From positions 570,501 through 634,500 of the forward strand of contig OY821779.1 of the NCBI GenBank assembly GCA_963682175.1: a DNA stretch of 64,000 bases. The letters run 5' to 3'. The notes under the pieces are model-generated. The model saw nothing but the letters and a program-made list of their open reading frames with translations. It ran no database searches and was not told the origin of the DNA. Position 1 is the first letter of the stretch. Every line of letters begins with the position of its first letter. This DNA comes from Triglochin maritima (lineage: Eukaryota > Streptophyta > Magnoliopsida > Alismatales > Juncaginaceae). A program made the position numbers and the translations under genes. Shown piece after piece: positions 1 to 12,100 of the stretch.

Positions 1-1057
1 TCACTATCTCTATTTTAGGTTACTTTTGCGTAGTTTATTTTTAATACATGTATATTCGTGTGAAATATACATGTAGCTCATAGAATTTGGTGGTCTTCGG
101 CCATCTTGTCAAGTTATTGTGTTTAAAGTTGGGTTTCTTCGTCCGAGTTTTTGTATGCTGGGGGTTTCAATCCACTCTTTGGGAGGCTCACTCCATATAT
201 AAACATGAACCTTGTTTCGGTCTGATTCCTCAGACATGCTATCGAAGTTGCGAAATCAAAGTAAAATATTTTTGTTACCACAAAAGTTTCATATTAATTT
301 GTACCTACATTGCAAGGTCTTAGGTACAAAGAAGTGTCACCCCTGTTAGTTTTTGCTAACAATGAGTCTTTTTTTGTATTGATTTGTATCGTTTTTTATC
401 TTATTCATTTCACTTGCCACTGCCAGATGTTAACTGTTGACTAATTTGTTAGAAATTTATTTGATACTTTGAAAAAAATCAATTATTAGTTTTCTGCTAA
501 CATGATAAACTACGTAGAATACTTGGAATATTCTATGTTATTGTCTCATTCTATCACTTGTCTTGAAAAAAGGCACTGCTATCCACTGGCCTCCCTGCTT
601 TTCCAGGTCCGCGGGAGAGTTTGTTTGTACACAACCTTCCCTTGCTGTTCAAAAAATGTTGCTTGCCTGCCTTCATACTATGATTGTTTGGTTGCAAAGC
701 ACTGACACTTGTCTCTGCTCCACAGACTCTTCCGAGTTTCCTTTCTTGAGTAGTTTTCATTGCTCTTTGCGCACCACATATGGCTTCCACTGTGATGTTC
801 GGTGAATAGTATGCCGGTTTTTTTCCACTAAGTTTTCAAAATTAGAATATTCTTTTTTTCTCTTAATAATTCTGGGTGGCCTCATATCTGCGACTCTCGA
901 TAATTATGTTGGAAGCTTTTCATTTTCTACTTTGCTGGTTTCGTGAAGCATCTCCAAACATTCACTCCTTATACTTTCCTTACTCATGTAGCATACAAAT
1001 TTGATTTAGTTGTCTTTGATCAGTTAATTAATTGTTTGATTCGTTAATTTGGTTCAG
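1..1057 (+). other. Intron of SMC2 at the left edge
   Basis: This is non-coding sequence before the first SMC2 exon that I can recognise, ending in a pyrimidine-rich tract and the acceptor TTCAG at 1053-1057. The upstream exons, which would encode the ATP-binding head, first coiled coil and most of the hinge, lie outside the window. A GC-richer patch at about 580-760 is open in several frames, but it matches no SMC2 segment that I expect here. Confidence 0.7.
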
Positions 1058-4000
1058 GTTGCTTTTAATAGAGACATCTCTACCCCTAGTGTAACTCTTG
1101 AAGGTGATATTTTCCAGCCAAGTGGTCTTCTCACTGGTGGAAGTCGAAAGTAGGTCTCTTCATGTGTATATTTTCTTTTTTATTGATCGGTAAAGGTAAC
1201 TATATTAATAAAGCCAACTGTACAAGAAGGATTTTCATGTCCATTGCTTGCTGCAATTAATCAAATTATTTGAGAATAACCCTAATAAGAGATAAATCAA
1301 ATTAATCGTGTAGCATTGTGGATTCTATTGTTTCTATCACAATTAATTGCAGCATGAGATGATGGACATGTTGCAATTAATTTTGATAGAAACAATAGTA
1401 TCTAAAATTCTACACGATTAATTTGGTCCATCTGTTTTTAGGCTTATTCTCAATTACTTGCTTGTTGCATTTTGATATTTTGAATCACCTTATTTTTAAA
1501 ACAAACTAAGGTGATGTTTTAGCTGTAATGGTTGTTATCTGGGGTTCTTATTTAATTCTGACATTCATGTATCAATTGGTCTTGCTTACAGAGGAGGTGG
1601 AGACTTACTTAGGAAGCTTCATGCCTTATCTGAAGCAGAATCTAAACTTCGTTTTTATCAGGAGGAGTTGTCTGATATTGAAAACAAGGTTATTTTCTAT
1701 GTCCCAATTGTAGTGGAGATGTGTGTCCGTTGCATATTCTCCTCTAGTTGGCATACATTTTCTTTTTAAAAATGAACCATCAAGAATATTAGTTCTTTAT
1801 GTTTTGTGTAACTAAAACATGATCTTCCCTATGTCTCATTATTTGATTTTGGATTTTTCTCTTAATTCATCTTTGATCCTCATTAAGTTATTTCCTTTCA
1901 GTTCATTATTCTGTTCATAATGGTCGATGTTTGTGCATTTTCTGTTGCTTTAATGATGGTCTACGATAAGATTAATATTTTGGTAGCTTAAAACTGTATG
2001 TCATACTTTAAAAGAGTTTTGAAAGAAAGAAAAAACAAATTCACATTCCAATATGCTTCAGGATAGAGCTTTCAACTCCACCGAAAAACATGTAATGTAC
2101 TTCTTAGCCAAATCCTTAGTCGTAGACAGCTTGTGGTTCGCTGAAACCTCCATCGCACAAACACCTGAACTTGAGATTAGTTTTTTCTTCTTCAATTTGA
2201 CGTAAACTTATTTAATACATCTACAATTTCAGCACCAAGAAATTTGGTTAAAAGCCCCTTTCTCTTCGAGGTGCCAGATTATTATCTTGCCTCCCACCAT
2301 ACACCCTTATTAACAACTACAAGAAATTTGCAAATGACGAATGCAAAACAGTAGTTTTTTGTGTCAAATGTCAATGCACCTTTTTACAAGAAATTCATCA
2401 CATTAGATCCTTTTTTTAAGCATTATCATGACCAGCAGACTTGTGCTTTTTCTCAATTCTACTTTGAATTGATAAATAACACTGACATCAAACTATAGGT
2501 AATTACCTTTGCAACTTGAATATTTGACTGAGTTATATTTTGCATTCTCATTCATGACAGCTTAATTGGATAGACCAAATAATTAAGATAATTCTTTTTG
2601 ATTAGTGGTTACATGTAATTAGATGACTGCAGATTCATTTCCCTTCTCTATGTTTCTTTTACAGATTGCACAGCTATTACCTCAACAAGAACAATTTATG
2701 CAGCTCAAATCCCATTTAGAACTGAAATCTTATGATCTAACTCTCTTTGAGAAACGGGCAGAGCAAAACGAGCATCACAAGGTTAGTACTCTTCTATTTT
2801 AGCCTTTTGATAGAGCTATTGTGCTTTACAATCCTTGACACATTCACTGTTTATGCTAATTGCTGTCTGACTTGGGATTTCGTGGGAAGCTTAGTTAGGT
2901 GAGTTGGTGAAAAGGATTGAGCAGGACCTTGACGAATTGAATCTTCAAGCCAAACAGAAGCAAATATTTTATGACCAATGTGTATCAACTGTGTCGACTC
3001 TTGAAAAATCTATAAAAAATCATGGATCACAACGTGAAATAAGACTTAAGGACCTTGATAAGGCGATCAAGGCACTGAGAGCTGAGAAGCAGTCGGCATC
3101 AAAGGAACTCAAGGTATTTCAACTTTTCATCTGATAAAGAAGTACAATTCTGTGTGTTTGAATACCAATTTTTGCTTGGTTTACCCGTATTTTGATATTC
3201 TCTATCTTCTGACACTTGTTGTAGAAAATTTGGTTATTTATCTTTTGTCATGAACTTGAATGCAGTAATAATACTTAATTCACTGTTTGAAAAGACAGAA
3301 ATTTTATATTTTAGGTTAGAACAAGCAACTACTCATTTAGTGTTGTTTTTTTCAGTTCTTCAACGTGTTCTACTTTTGATTTGTACTATTTTTTAGTCAA
3401 CTTGGTATTTTTTATTTTTAATCCTTGTAAAATGTACTATCAAAACAACAGGGGTTCATAATCAAAATTTATACTCATCACTTTCTGCTTGCCCTTTATT
3501 ATAGGTTCATGAAAATGAAAAGCAGAGACTTATTATGGAAAAGGAAGCTGTTCAGAAGGAACTGGTGTCGCTGGAAAATCAGTTGATTGCATCACAGGCT
3601 CAAATTGATGCTATGACTGAAGAAGTAAATAAGCAAAAAAGCAAGGTACTATCGTTATATGTCGGTAAGACACTGGAAGGTTTTTACTGGAAGGGAACAA
3701 GGTCATGCCATGCATCTGTAGTTTCAATTATGAGGTCTGCTTTTTAAATAACGTTTTTCTGAGATATTAATTATTCTTCTCCTACTTGTATTTCAATAGG
3801 TTGGTTCTGTTAAAGAGGAATACGATCATGCTGAATCTGAGTTGAATGTTGGACGCTCAAAGTTGAGGGATTGTGATTCACAGATCAGTGCTATTGCCAA
3901 GAAGCAGCAGAAATTTCAACAGAAACTTAGTGATACAAATGTTGAACGGAAGAAAAAGCAAAATGAGGTGCAACATCTTTTCTTTGGCAAGTGACATGTC

Positions 4001-6051
4001 ACTTTTACTTTTACTTTTTTTTTGCACTGGGAACTCCCTTGACCCGCCCCCACACTGGTGGGCGGACGAAGGTACAAACCCGGGGAGTAGAGAGGAGCCC
4101 ACTGCCTCCCTCCAAATAAGTCAAGGGCATGTTGGGACTCGAATTTGGGTGGGCAGTTACTCAACCCAACCCCCAGACCGTTTGACCACGCCTGGTGGTT
4201 GACAGTACATACTAGTATTTGATGGGCTTGTGCTCATGATATATTAGGTGAAACGCATGGAAATGGAACAAAAAGGTTTCTCATCGAAAGTAGATAAACT
4301 TCTTGAGAAGCATAGCTGGATATCAACTGAGAAGCATGCATTCGGTAAAAGTGGAAGCGACTACGACTTTTCATCAAAAGATCCTCATAAGGCCAGAGAA
4401 GAGTTTGAAAGATTGCAAGTTGAGCAGTCTTGGTATGTGATTGGTTATTGTACATAATTTAGTATTTACTACGAGGTGTTATATTTTGTAGTTAGCATTC
4501 TCACAGTGGTGATGCTTTAAATCACACATTTAGTTCAGAAATGACATCTTAAGAATCTTGTTTCTTAATTTCTTTTCATGAAGTCTTGAGAAGAGAGTCA
4601 ACAAGAAAGTTACAGAAATGTTTGAGAAGGCACAAGATGAATATAATGATCTCACATCCAAGAAAAAAGTAATTGAGGTATGCTACGTTCCAGGGTCTGT
4701 AGTTTTTAGTTTTTTTTCCTAACGTACTAAAACCTACTATTGCTCAGAATGATAAATCAAAAATAGAGAAAGTCATCGAGGAGCTGGACGAAAAGAAGAA
4801 GGAAACACTAAAGTTGACCTGGGTTAAAGTAAACAAGTGAGATAGCTATCCCATGCTTTGCCAGTTTACCTGTCCATATATATATAACTTATCTTGTGTT
4901 CAGATTTAGTTAATTAATGAAATAGTCAATATTTGCAGAGATTTTGGTTCTATATTTTCAACTCTTTTACCGGGCACAATGGCAAAACTTGAACCTCCAG
5001 AAAGTTGTAGTTTTTTGGATGGCCTTGAGGTTCGTGTTGCCTTTGGAAGTGTCTGGAAGCAGTCCCTGTCGGAACTCAGTGGAGGGCAACGTTCTCTTCT
5101 TGCACTTTCTCTCATTCTGGCATTGCTTCTTTTCAAACCTGCCCCCCTTTATATTCTTGATGAGGTAGTACTTAAATTTGCCCATCTTCTTTGTATCTTC
5201 AAACATGCCGATCTTGTTATGATAACAACTTTTTTTCTTTTTTCTGTTGATGAATATTGGGTTAGATTTTTCTGGGCTGTTTGCTAGTTTGATGTAAAGC
5301 ATGACGGCACTTGCCGTCTTTAGCTTGATCTACATAATTTACAATGCATTTTGTTTGGATACTAGATGCCAGTGTTTATAGCGCACACAGAACTGGCTAA
5401 TATACTTGCATCATTGGGTATATGATGATAGTTTAAATACTGACAAATTTGTCAATTTGTAATAGCTTGCCAATTTCATTTGCCAATGTTTTGACAGAGA
5501 AGAAAGTTTTTTATACTCACTATTGTTTTCCCCCTGGTGCAGGTGGATGCTGCTCTGGACCTTAGCCATACACAGAACATTGGAAGAATGATAAAAACAC
5601 ATTTCCCACATTCACAGGTTAGTATCCTATCCTTTTGACTGTCTTTCAATTCTCCCCAGTGCTTTTGGGAAACGAACAATATATGATCCAACCTTTTGTT
5701 GTTACTCATTTCCAATTGTGATCCGACATTGCAAAGTTTTCCAACCTCCTATTATAGACATTTGACATTGCCATTAAGTTTGATTTCATGTGAAAGTGAT
5801 TTCTTTCACTCTCCCTCTGTTAAATTCCTCCTTTACGTGCTTTGCACGGTAAGTTACAGTTAATATTCAACACATTTTTCCTTCACTTCATTATTCAACA
5901 ACAATTTGTTGCTGCAATGCAGTTCGTTGTTGTCTCTTTAAAAGAAGGGATGTTCAACAATGCCAATGTCCTTTTTCGAACCAAGTTTGTTGATGGAGTA
6001 TCGACAGTTCAAAGAACAGTTGCACCAAAGCAGAAATGTGGTGGTCAGTAA
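1058..6051 (+). CDS. SMC2: SMC2, condensin ATPase subunit, C-terminal 543 residues (5' end outside window)
   Basis: SMC2 pairs with SMC4 as the ATPase core of condensin, which compacts mitotic and meiotic chromosomes in the nucleus. Exons read here: 1058-1149, 1592-1688, 2665-2781, 2895-3113, 3505-3645, 3800-3967, 4248-4432, 4584-4677, 4748-4836, 4939-5164, 5543-5617 and 5923-6051 (stop TAA). They total 1632 nt, in frame throughout. The first exon is the end of the hinge (motif [20 protein letters not shown]). A long Glu/Lys-rich coiled coil follows, then the C-terminal head with the ABC signature LSGGQRS and Walker B LYILDEVDAALD. The part seen is a little under half of the usual length of about 1170 residues. 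No lesion is visible. The hinge and head motifs fit SMC2 better than other SMC classes; this is family knowledge, not a search. Confidence 0.96.
1250..1471. repeat. Fold-back (palindromic MITE-like) element in an SMC2 intron
   Basis: Two arms of about 100 bp (about 1250-1354 and 1368-1471) are imperfect reverse complements. Examples are AATCGTGTAG near 1305 against CTACACGATT near 1410, and CTATTGTTTCTATCA against TGATAGAAACAATAG. The loop is short. The shape fits a small non-autonomous DNA transposon. I did not find a convincing target duplication. Confidence 0.65.
4017..4203 (-). mobile_element. tRNA-derived SINE in an SMC2 intron
   Basis: Read on the minus strand from about 4203, the sequence has a box-A-like stretch (GTGGTCAAACGGT) and a box-B-like stretch (AATTCGAGTCCCA) about 35 bp apart. 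It continues for about 190 bp and ends in an A-rich tail (T-rich on the plus strand at about 4010-4025). Both promoter boxes and the tail are typical of plant SINEs. Its GC-rich body differs sharply from the AT-rich intron. The exact ends are uncertain. Confidence 0.55.
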
Positions 6052-7124
6052 ACTCTGAAGACTGACTTAGTGCTTTGCAGACAACGGATAGTATGCTTAC
6101 TAATTGTGCTTTTTGGTGGAATCGCAGTGCTCTTTGTTCGGTGTAAATGTTTTGATGACTTGTCCAAAATGCATGCTGGGGAATTTTCATACTTAAACAA
6201 TCTTATCTGTTGAGTAAAACCTAAACTTGCAAGAGTCGTTTATGGTGTGTTTGGGTGACTATGTATGTGAGAAAAGAATAGAACTTAAAAAATGGAGAGA
6301 AAACAAATATAGTTTGGATCAAAGTTTTCAGAACTGAACCGGTCATCGAACCGATAGAATTTCGGTTTTTGTTCAATGTGGTCGAACCACAGTCCAACCA
6401 CGGTCGGACCGTTGTTGACGTTAGCATGACATCAGGATTTTTGAGACCCAAAGTTGGACCGGACCGAATAAATATTAACGGTCGGACCGGTGGTCAGACT
6501 GATTTGAACCGATTTTTGTAAAATTATTTAATATATACACACCAAACGTTAAATATAATTCATGATATCAGACACAATTTGCTTAACTCAGTAAATTTAC
6601 TATCTTTACTTAACGGAACAAATTTGCTTGAATACGAATTAGAGAAAATATTATTTGGATTAAGAATCTAAAATCAAAATCAATCTTCAATATTATCCAT
6701 GACATCATACTTACGAAAGGATTTGGTGAGGGAGAGAGATATTTGTGTTGGCTTTTTGGCCTTAATCTAGGTTTTGATGATTTAATTAACCTAATCTTAA
6801 TTATGATGATGTAGAGTAGCACACATATTGCATTGCATGTATATTGTATTGTGCTAACCTCTACAGGTGATCAAGACTCAAGAAAGAAGGAAATGAAGTC
6901 AAGACATGTAATTAAAGCTAAATCGAAGACATGTAACCTTGATTTATTTTGAGTCTTAGGAACATGTGTAAATTGAGCATACAAGGGTTAAAAACCAATC
7001 ACATACACACTAGGTTCCTTAGAGAAGTCACACACAAAATTTCACATTATTTGGACTTCATTAGATCACCCAAACCTTAGTCGGAAATCACTTATAAACT
7101 TAAACCCAGATTTCCTGTGTGAAC

Positions 7125-7595
7125 CGGTCGACCGAACCAGTTCTCAGTTCGACCGGTTTATAACAGACTCTCCACAGTGATTTTACCGAACTCTACCGGT
7201 CGACCGGTTCTACCTTTTCGGTCGACCGATCCCGGATTTTAATATGACCGTTTTTCTTGTCGTATTCCTATAACGGTCGTATTCGTATAAAACAAAACTT
7301 AACCCCAAAATACATTCGGTAACCGGTCGAACGAAGACCTTGTTTCGGTCGACCGGTTGAACATATTTTCAGAAACCAAATTCCCTGCTATCGGTCGACA
7401 CATTTCTCGTTCGACCGATTGACCTTTGTCTCAACCGAATCCCCTTATCGGTCGACCGCCCCATACTTTGGTTCGACCGATTCACTTAAGTAGAGTTAAG
7501 TTCTAGCTCGTTTGTCCGACCGAATATTCTTTTGTTCGACCGTTCTCTTTGAAATCAAGTTAACGGTCGACTGGTTTACTATTTTCGGTCGACCG
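7125..7595. repeat. Array of CGGTCGACCG palindromes in LTR U3
   Basis: Perfect copies start at 7125, 7197, 7219, 7346, 7449 and 7586. Variants start at 7324 and 7564, with further partial copies near 7146, 7392, 7408, 7470, 7516 and 7534. Three pairs are offset by exactly 22 bp (7197/7219, 7324/7346, 7564/7586) and two by 21 bp (7125/7146, 7449/7470). The spacers between paired copies share no sequence. Confidence 0.9.
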
Positions 7596-7690
7596 GTTCT
7601 GGACAGATTTGCAGCCCGATTTTCTGCTCTGTGTATCTTGCACAAAACCCAATCAAATCTATCCCCAACGGCTAGAATACCTTAGGAGCT

Positions 7691-7698
7691 TATAAATA
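7691..7698 (+). promoter_or_regulatory. TATA box of the solo LTR
   Basis: TATAAATA sits about 95 bp downstream of the palindrome array and upstream of the leader-like region. This is the expected place for the LTR promoter and fixes the LTR orientation as plus. Confidence 0.6.
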
Positions 7699-8518
7699 GA
7701 GGATCAAGACTTGTTGTTAACACAACTCTCCAACTTCCAATTGTCCAATTCATTAGAGAGAAGCTCTCAATCCTCAAAGCTCCCAATTTTACTCCACAAG
7801 CCTAAAATCCACACTTAGTGATCATATACTCATCATACTCAAAGTGTGCTCAATTAGAGAGTGAATCCCACTCAGTTACAAGAGTTGTCAAAAGAAGCAA
7901 GGACTTCGGTGAAAGCCCGAAGTGTCCCTCTCGGATTGTGAGAGGAAGAATTCAAGCAAGCGAGGGTTGTTCGCGTTGCTTGTGGTGTAAAGGCGTTCTC
8001 TCCCGGCCCGGAACGGGGAGTGGTTAGTGAAGACGTAGGCGGAGCTCGCGGAGTCGAGCGGAGCTTACAAGAGAGGACTAGGACCCGGGTGGGGTGCCGA
8101 ACCTCTATAAAAACCGACGCGTCTCTTGTGGTTTGCATTTTCTGTTAATTTCCCTACTTGTTTTTAAATTTGTTTCCGCTGCGTTTATTGTTTAATTAAT
8201 TAGGGATTAGATTAAAAGTGATTAGTGGACCCATAACCCACACGATCCAATCCTACAATTTGTTTGTAAGAATAAGAAAAAAAATCATCATATTTTTTGA
8301 TTTTTAAAATTTAGGAAAATTTAAAATATTTTTATGTCTGGTCCGACCAACCGGTCCAACCAAATGGTCCGACCCGGTCGGACCGGGTTCAATCCGGTTC
8401 AGAACGGTTCGACTAGACGTTCGGTTTTTTAGTTGAACCGGCCGTTGAACCATCGGTTCCCGGTTCGATCGGGTCGAACCGTCCGGTCCGGTTCGGTTTT
8501 TAAAACCTTGGTTTGGAT

Positions 8519-9157
8519 ACATAAGTTAGGAGATATAAAAAAGAAAAAAAATCTGTATCATATTACCTAAATACCAATGTCTTTAATTATGTTATTTTTG
8601 AGTTATTTTAAGAAGAATGGTTAAAAATAAATTTTCACTTCGTTTCTTTTATTTTAGGGAATTACGTTGATAACTCATTTTGTATAACATAGTTTCTTTT
8701 TTATGTTTCTCCTAAAGTTGCTATCTAAACTAAAGAAAATTGAAATTTCTTTTATTTTCTCTACGTAAGTTGGCACTGGGAACTTGGCAATCACAAGGTG
8801 ATTTTAAATCAACATTTAAAACTAAATAAAGGATAAAATCCGTTGGAGAATTTAGCCAAACGTATGTTGTCCATTAATGGATACGTAGAAAATCACATGG
8901 TCAACCAAATAAAGAATGTTTTCATTAAATCAACGAATTGATGATTTTGCGTTTATTCATGTTTGGCCTTTTTCCAACAATCGATCTCTTTACCTTTAAA
9001 ATACTTGATTATTGTTTTCTTTTGTTGCTTCCTTCGAATGGTTGTTTGATTTGAAAATTTTATAGGGGTAAAAATCAAATTCCATAAAAAAATCATATGA
9101 GTTAAATTTATGTCCCGCGAGCACATGAGCACGTCCTAACCTGTTCCCACCTTTCGA
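8519..9157. other. AT-rich intergenic region and likely SCC4 promoter
   Basis: No coding region is seen. The stretch is AT-rich up to about 9110, where base composition rises sharply towards the SCC4 start codon. I found no distinct promoter box that I would defend. Confidence 0.5.
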
Positions 9158-12100
9158 ATGGACGGCGTGCCGGAGGCCTTGTGGTCCCTCGCCGACGAGC
9201 ACTCACGACTCGGCCGTCCCTCCATCGCCATAAAATGCCTCGAATCCATCGTCCAATCCTCCACCCTTCTTCGCCTCCTCCCCACCGTCGAGATCTCCAC
9301 CCGCCTCCGCCTCGCCGACCTCCTCCTCCTCCACACCCACAACCTCAACAAGGCCAAGTCCCACCTCGAGCGGGCCCACCTCCTCCTCCACTCCGCCCCA
9401 GCCTCCGCCTTCCACCTCAAATGCCGCGCCCACGCCCTGCTTGCGCGCTGCTATAACCTCCTAGGCGCGATCCATCCCCAGCGGTTGATGCTTCAGAGGG
9501 CAGTTGAGTTCGTCGCCAACTCCGCCGAGGCGGACTCCGAGGCCGGGAGGTTGTGGACGTGTAACTTCTACTCGCAGTTGGCTGGGGCGTGTGGGATCGC
9601 TGGGGATCATCATGCTGCGTTGGGTGCGTTGGACAAGGGCTTCGAGGTCGCCGTCGGGTTGGATACCGCCGCCGGGCTTCAGGTAGGAAAAGGAAATGGA
9701 TCTTAATTTAGTATGCTTTAGGTTTTGGAACAGTGCGAGTTGCAGTTTAAGTGGAATACTAGCTAGTGTGGTTCTTTTTTGGAAAATAAAATGTTATGTT
9801 AGTTTGTTGCACTTTGAGTCCAAAACGAGGTTGAATTTGGAGGTGTGATCTTGTGGGGGCTGTGTTGCAGTTGTACCTTAGGTTTACAGAAATTTTTAAG
9901 TGTAGTTCAAGTTGACTGGCTTGGAGTGTTTGTGATTTGTTCAAATTGTGAGCTTGAAGAAACTCAGACAATTTTCCTATATGGGGTAGGTGAAATTGCA
10001 AAAATGAATTTGGATTGAAAATGAGGCTGCATGGTTGTTTGACCGGACTAGAGATGTTCATTTGCTAGAGTATTTGCATTTTTGGGTTCAATTGGAAGAT
10101 CTGACCGTCAAAATTACATTCTGATTTTAGGACGGAAAGGTTTAATAGAGTTTCCCTTCAAAACTTTGGTTCCATCCGGATCAACTGTTTCAGTTTAAGG
10201 AAGGCACTTTTCATGTCGCATGCACTTGTACTTTTGTTTTGTCTTGGAAAGCTTTAGTTTTTGTAGTTCCATGGAGATTTGGGTGGTAGGGTTGGAGGTC
10301 CTTTTGTTTTAATAGGTAACTTTTTGAGTTGTATTCTATTATTAGATTAGATTGAGAGAAATTTGATTCTAGTTAGCCAGAGCTTCAGTTGCTTGTGGGT
10401 GCATAGAATTTTGAACGTTGAAAAAGTGAAGTGATATTTTAGGTTGCATTCTATTTTTAGTTAGCAGAAGGCTTGATTGTGTGAGTACCAACAACTTGTA
10501 GGGCTTTGGTGTGAGAGTCATTTCTTTTCGGACAAGTAGATTGGCAGTTGCAAATTATTTTTATGTTGAGGATGCTTACAGTTCTTGCCTTGTATGCAAT
10601 TGGATTGTTTGATTTAACTATAACACATAACTTTAGTTTATGAAAATGGAATGCATGAACTGTTGATTCGATCAGACTATCAGAGTTACTATTTTAAATG
10701 AAGTGGAAGATCTTAGTTTATTTTGTATAATCTTTTGGCTTAATTTGGTTCCCAGTGTCTTTTATTTAGAATTTTTGTTTCATGTTACCGATAATAAGAA
10801 GCTGCAAGAAAGCACAACTTTAGAAGTGGGATAGTACCCATAACCGATCACTATGGGAAACATATATACCGAAATATTAAAAAGCTCAAATTTTCGGGTG
10901 ACTTAGATAATATAAGATAATCCAGTGGCTTTAGGAGTGGAAATGTTGAACTCATTCTATGTCGAAGGATTGGGTTTGTAGAAGCCTGGTTACAGAAATA
11001 ATAAAAAAATCACTTTAGAATATCAAACAAATTGCTTCCAAAGAATCATGAAATTCGTTTTAGCAAAAAAGTAATATAGCTATTTAGGTATAGATGATTG
11101 GGATGATAATTGGCTCAATTTTACAATTGCATTTTTTCATTTAGTTAGTGATTTAGTTGGTGTTGATTCTTTGGAACTAGATGTATTTTGCGACTATGAC
11201 ACTACATGTCCATCTCTTGGACTGGAAGGATATTGGATCGCTCGAAAAGGCTATTCAGACTTGCAAGGAGGCCTGGGAAGTCATCCACCCTGATTACGTA
11301 AGATTGTGCTTCTTTTTCGATAATGTCTCCTTGCCTTGCATATCTCTATCGTGTCGTATGACTACAACACGATCTTCTAATCGACAGAGATCTTACATTT
11401 ACATGCCTTTTTGTTATGTATGCATTTTTCTGTAGTGACTGCGTTCCATTTGTGTTTTATTTATACACTAAATAATATCAAACGCAATTGCTTTCACAAT
11501 ACGAGTATGGAATTACTATGCAATTTCTTATGTATTTTATTAGTATTCTGGCTTATTTGTTTGCGTTATCATGCTCACGTATGATTAATTTTCACCATCC
11601 TTACCCTTTGCTTTCATGTTGTATCCATTCAGAGACAGCAATATCTTGGTCTATTTTTCTACCACAAGCTATTACATGCATTTTATCTACTCAGAATGTG
11701 TGACTACAAGGGTGCTGGTGAACACATAGAGAAGTTGGACACTGCTATGAAGAATGACTTGCATCTCACTCAACAAATAGAGGCATTGGCTTCTGAATAT
11801 AACAGCGTAAAGCGAAGTCTTTCGAGACCTGACCTGCACAACAAGGAAAGGTTAGCATTGAACCAGAAATATGGTCAGCTTCGTGACCAATTGAGAACTG
11901 TAATGTTCACAAGCTTCTCAAGCCAAGAATACGATGATCAATCAGATTTCGAGAGCGCAATTTGTACGTTGAGATCCAAGTTGCAACTTGCACCTTTTCC
12001 TATCGATGGAGAATGGCTTCCGAAATGCGCTGTGTATGCAATTGTTGATCTCATGGCTGTCATGCTGGGACGCCCAAAGGGCTTATTTAAAGAGTGCGGG

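Larger units (their letters stand above)
6746..8257 (+). mobile_element. Solo LTR, probably Ty1-copia, 1512 bp, nested in the hAT-like element
   Basis: The sequence begins TGTTGGCTTTTTGGCC and ends CCTACA, so it has TG...CA ends. It is flanked by a perfect 5-bp duplication ATTTG (6741-6745 and 8258-8262). There is no internal retrotransposon region, so this is a solo LTR left by recombination. A TATA box at 7691 precedes a leader-like, GC-richer R/U5 portion (7900-8150) that resembles SIRE/Maximus-type copia LTRs, as I remember them. The U3 part holds the paired-palindrome array at 7125-7595. Confidence 0.82.
6320..8510. mobile_element. hAT-like non-autonomous element, interrupted by a solo LTR
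   Basis: The ends are inverted repeats: CAAAGTTTTCAGAACTGAACCGG at the left and the complement of CAAGGTTTTAAAAACCGAACCGG at the right. They are flanked by a perfect 8-bp duplication, GTTTGGAT, at 6312-6319 and 8511-8518. An 8-bp duplication fits the hAT superfamily. Without the LTR inserted at 6746-8257 and its duplicated 5-bp target, the element is about 670 bp. Both end regions are dense in CCGGTC/GACCGG motifs. I see no transposase. A related copy lies at 60356-60915. Confidence 0.8.

Noticed and set aside
580..760. GC-richer patch open in several frames, with a stretch GEFVCTQ faintly like the SMC2 hinge-end words STFVCKT
   Set aside because: The match does not extend, no consistent splice pair links it to the exon at 1058, and the frames are open on both strands.
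7125..7595. CRISPR-like array of regularly spaced repeats
   Set aside because: This is plant nuclear DNA. The repeat is a 10-bp palindrome with irregular distances between pairs, without a leader or cas genes.
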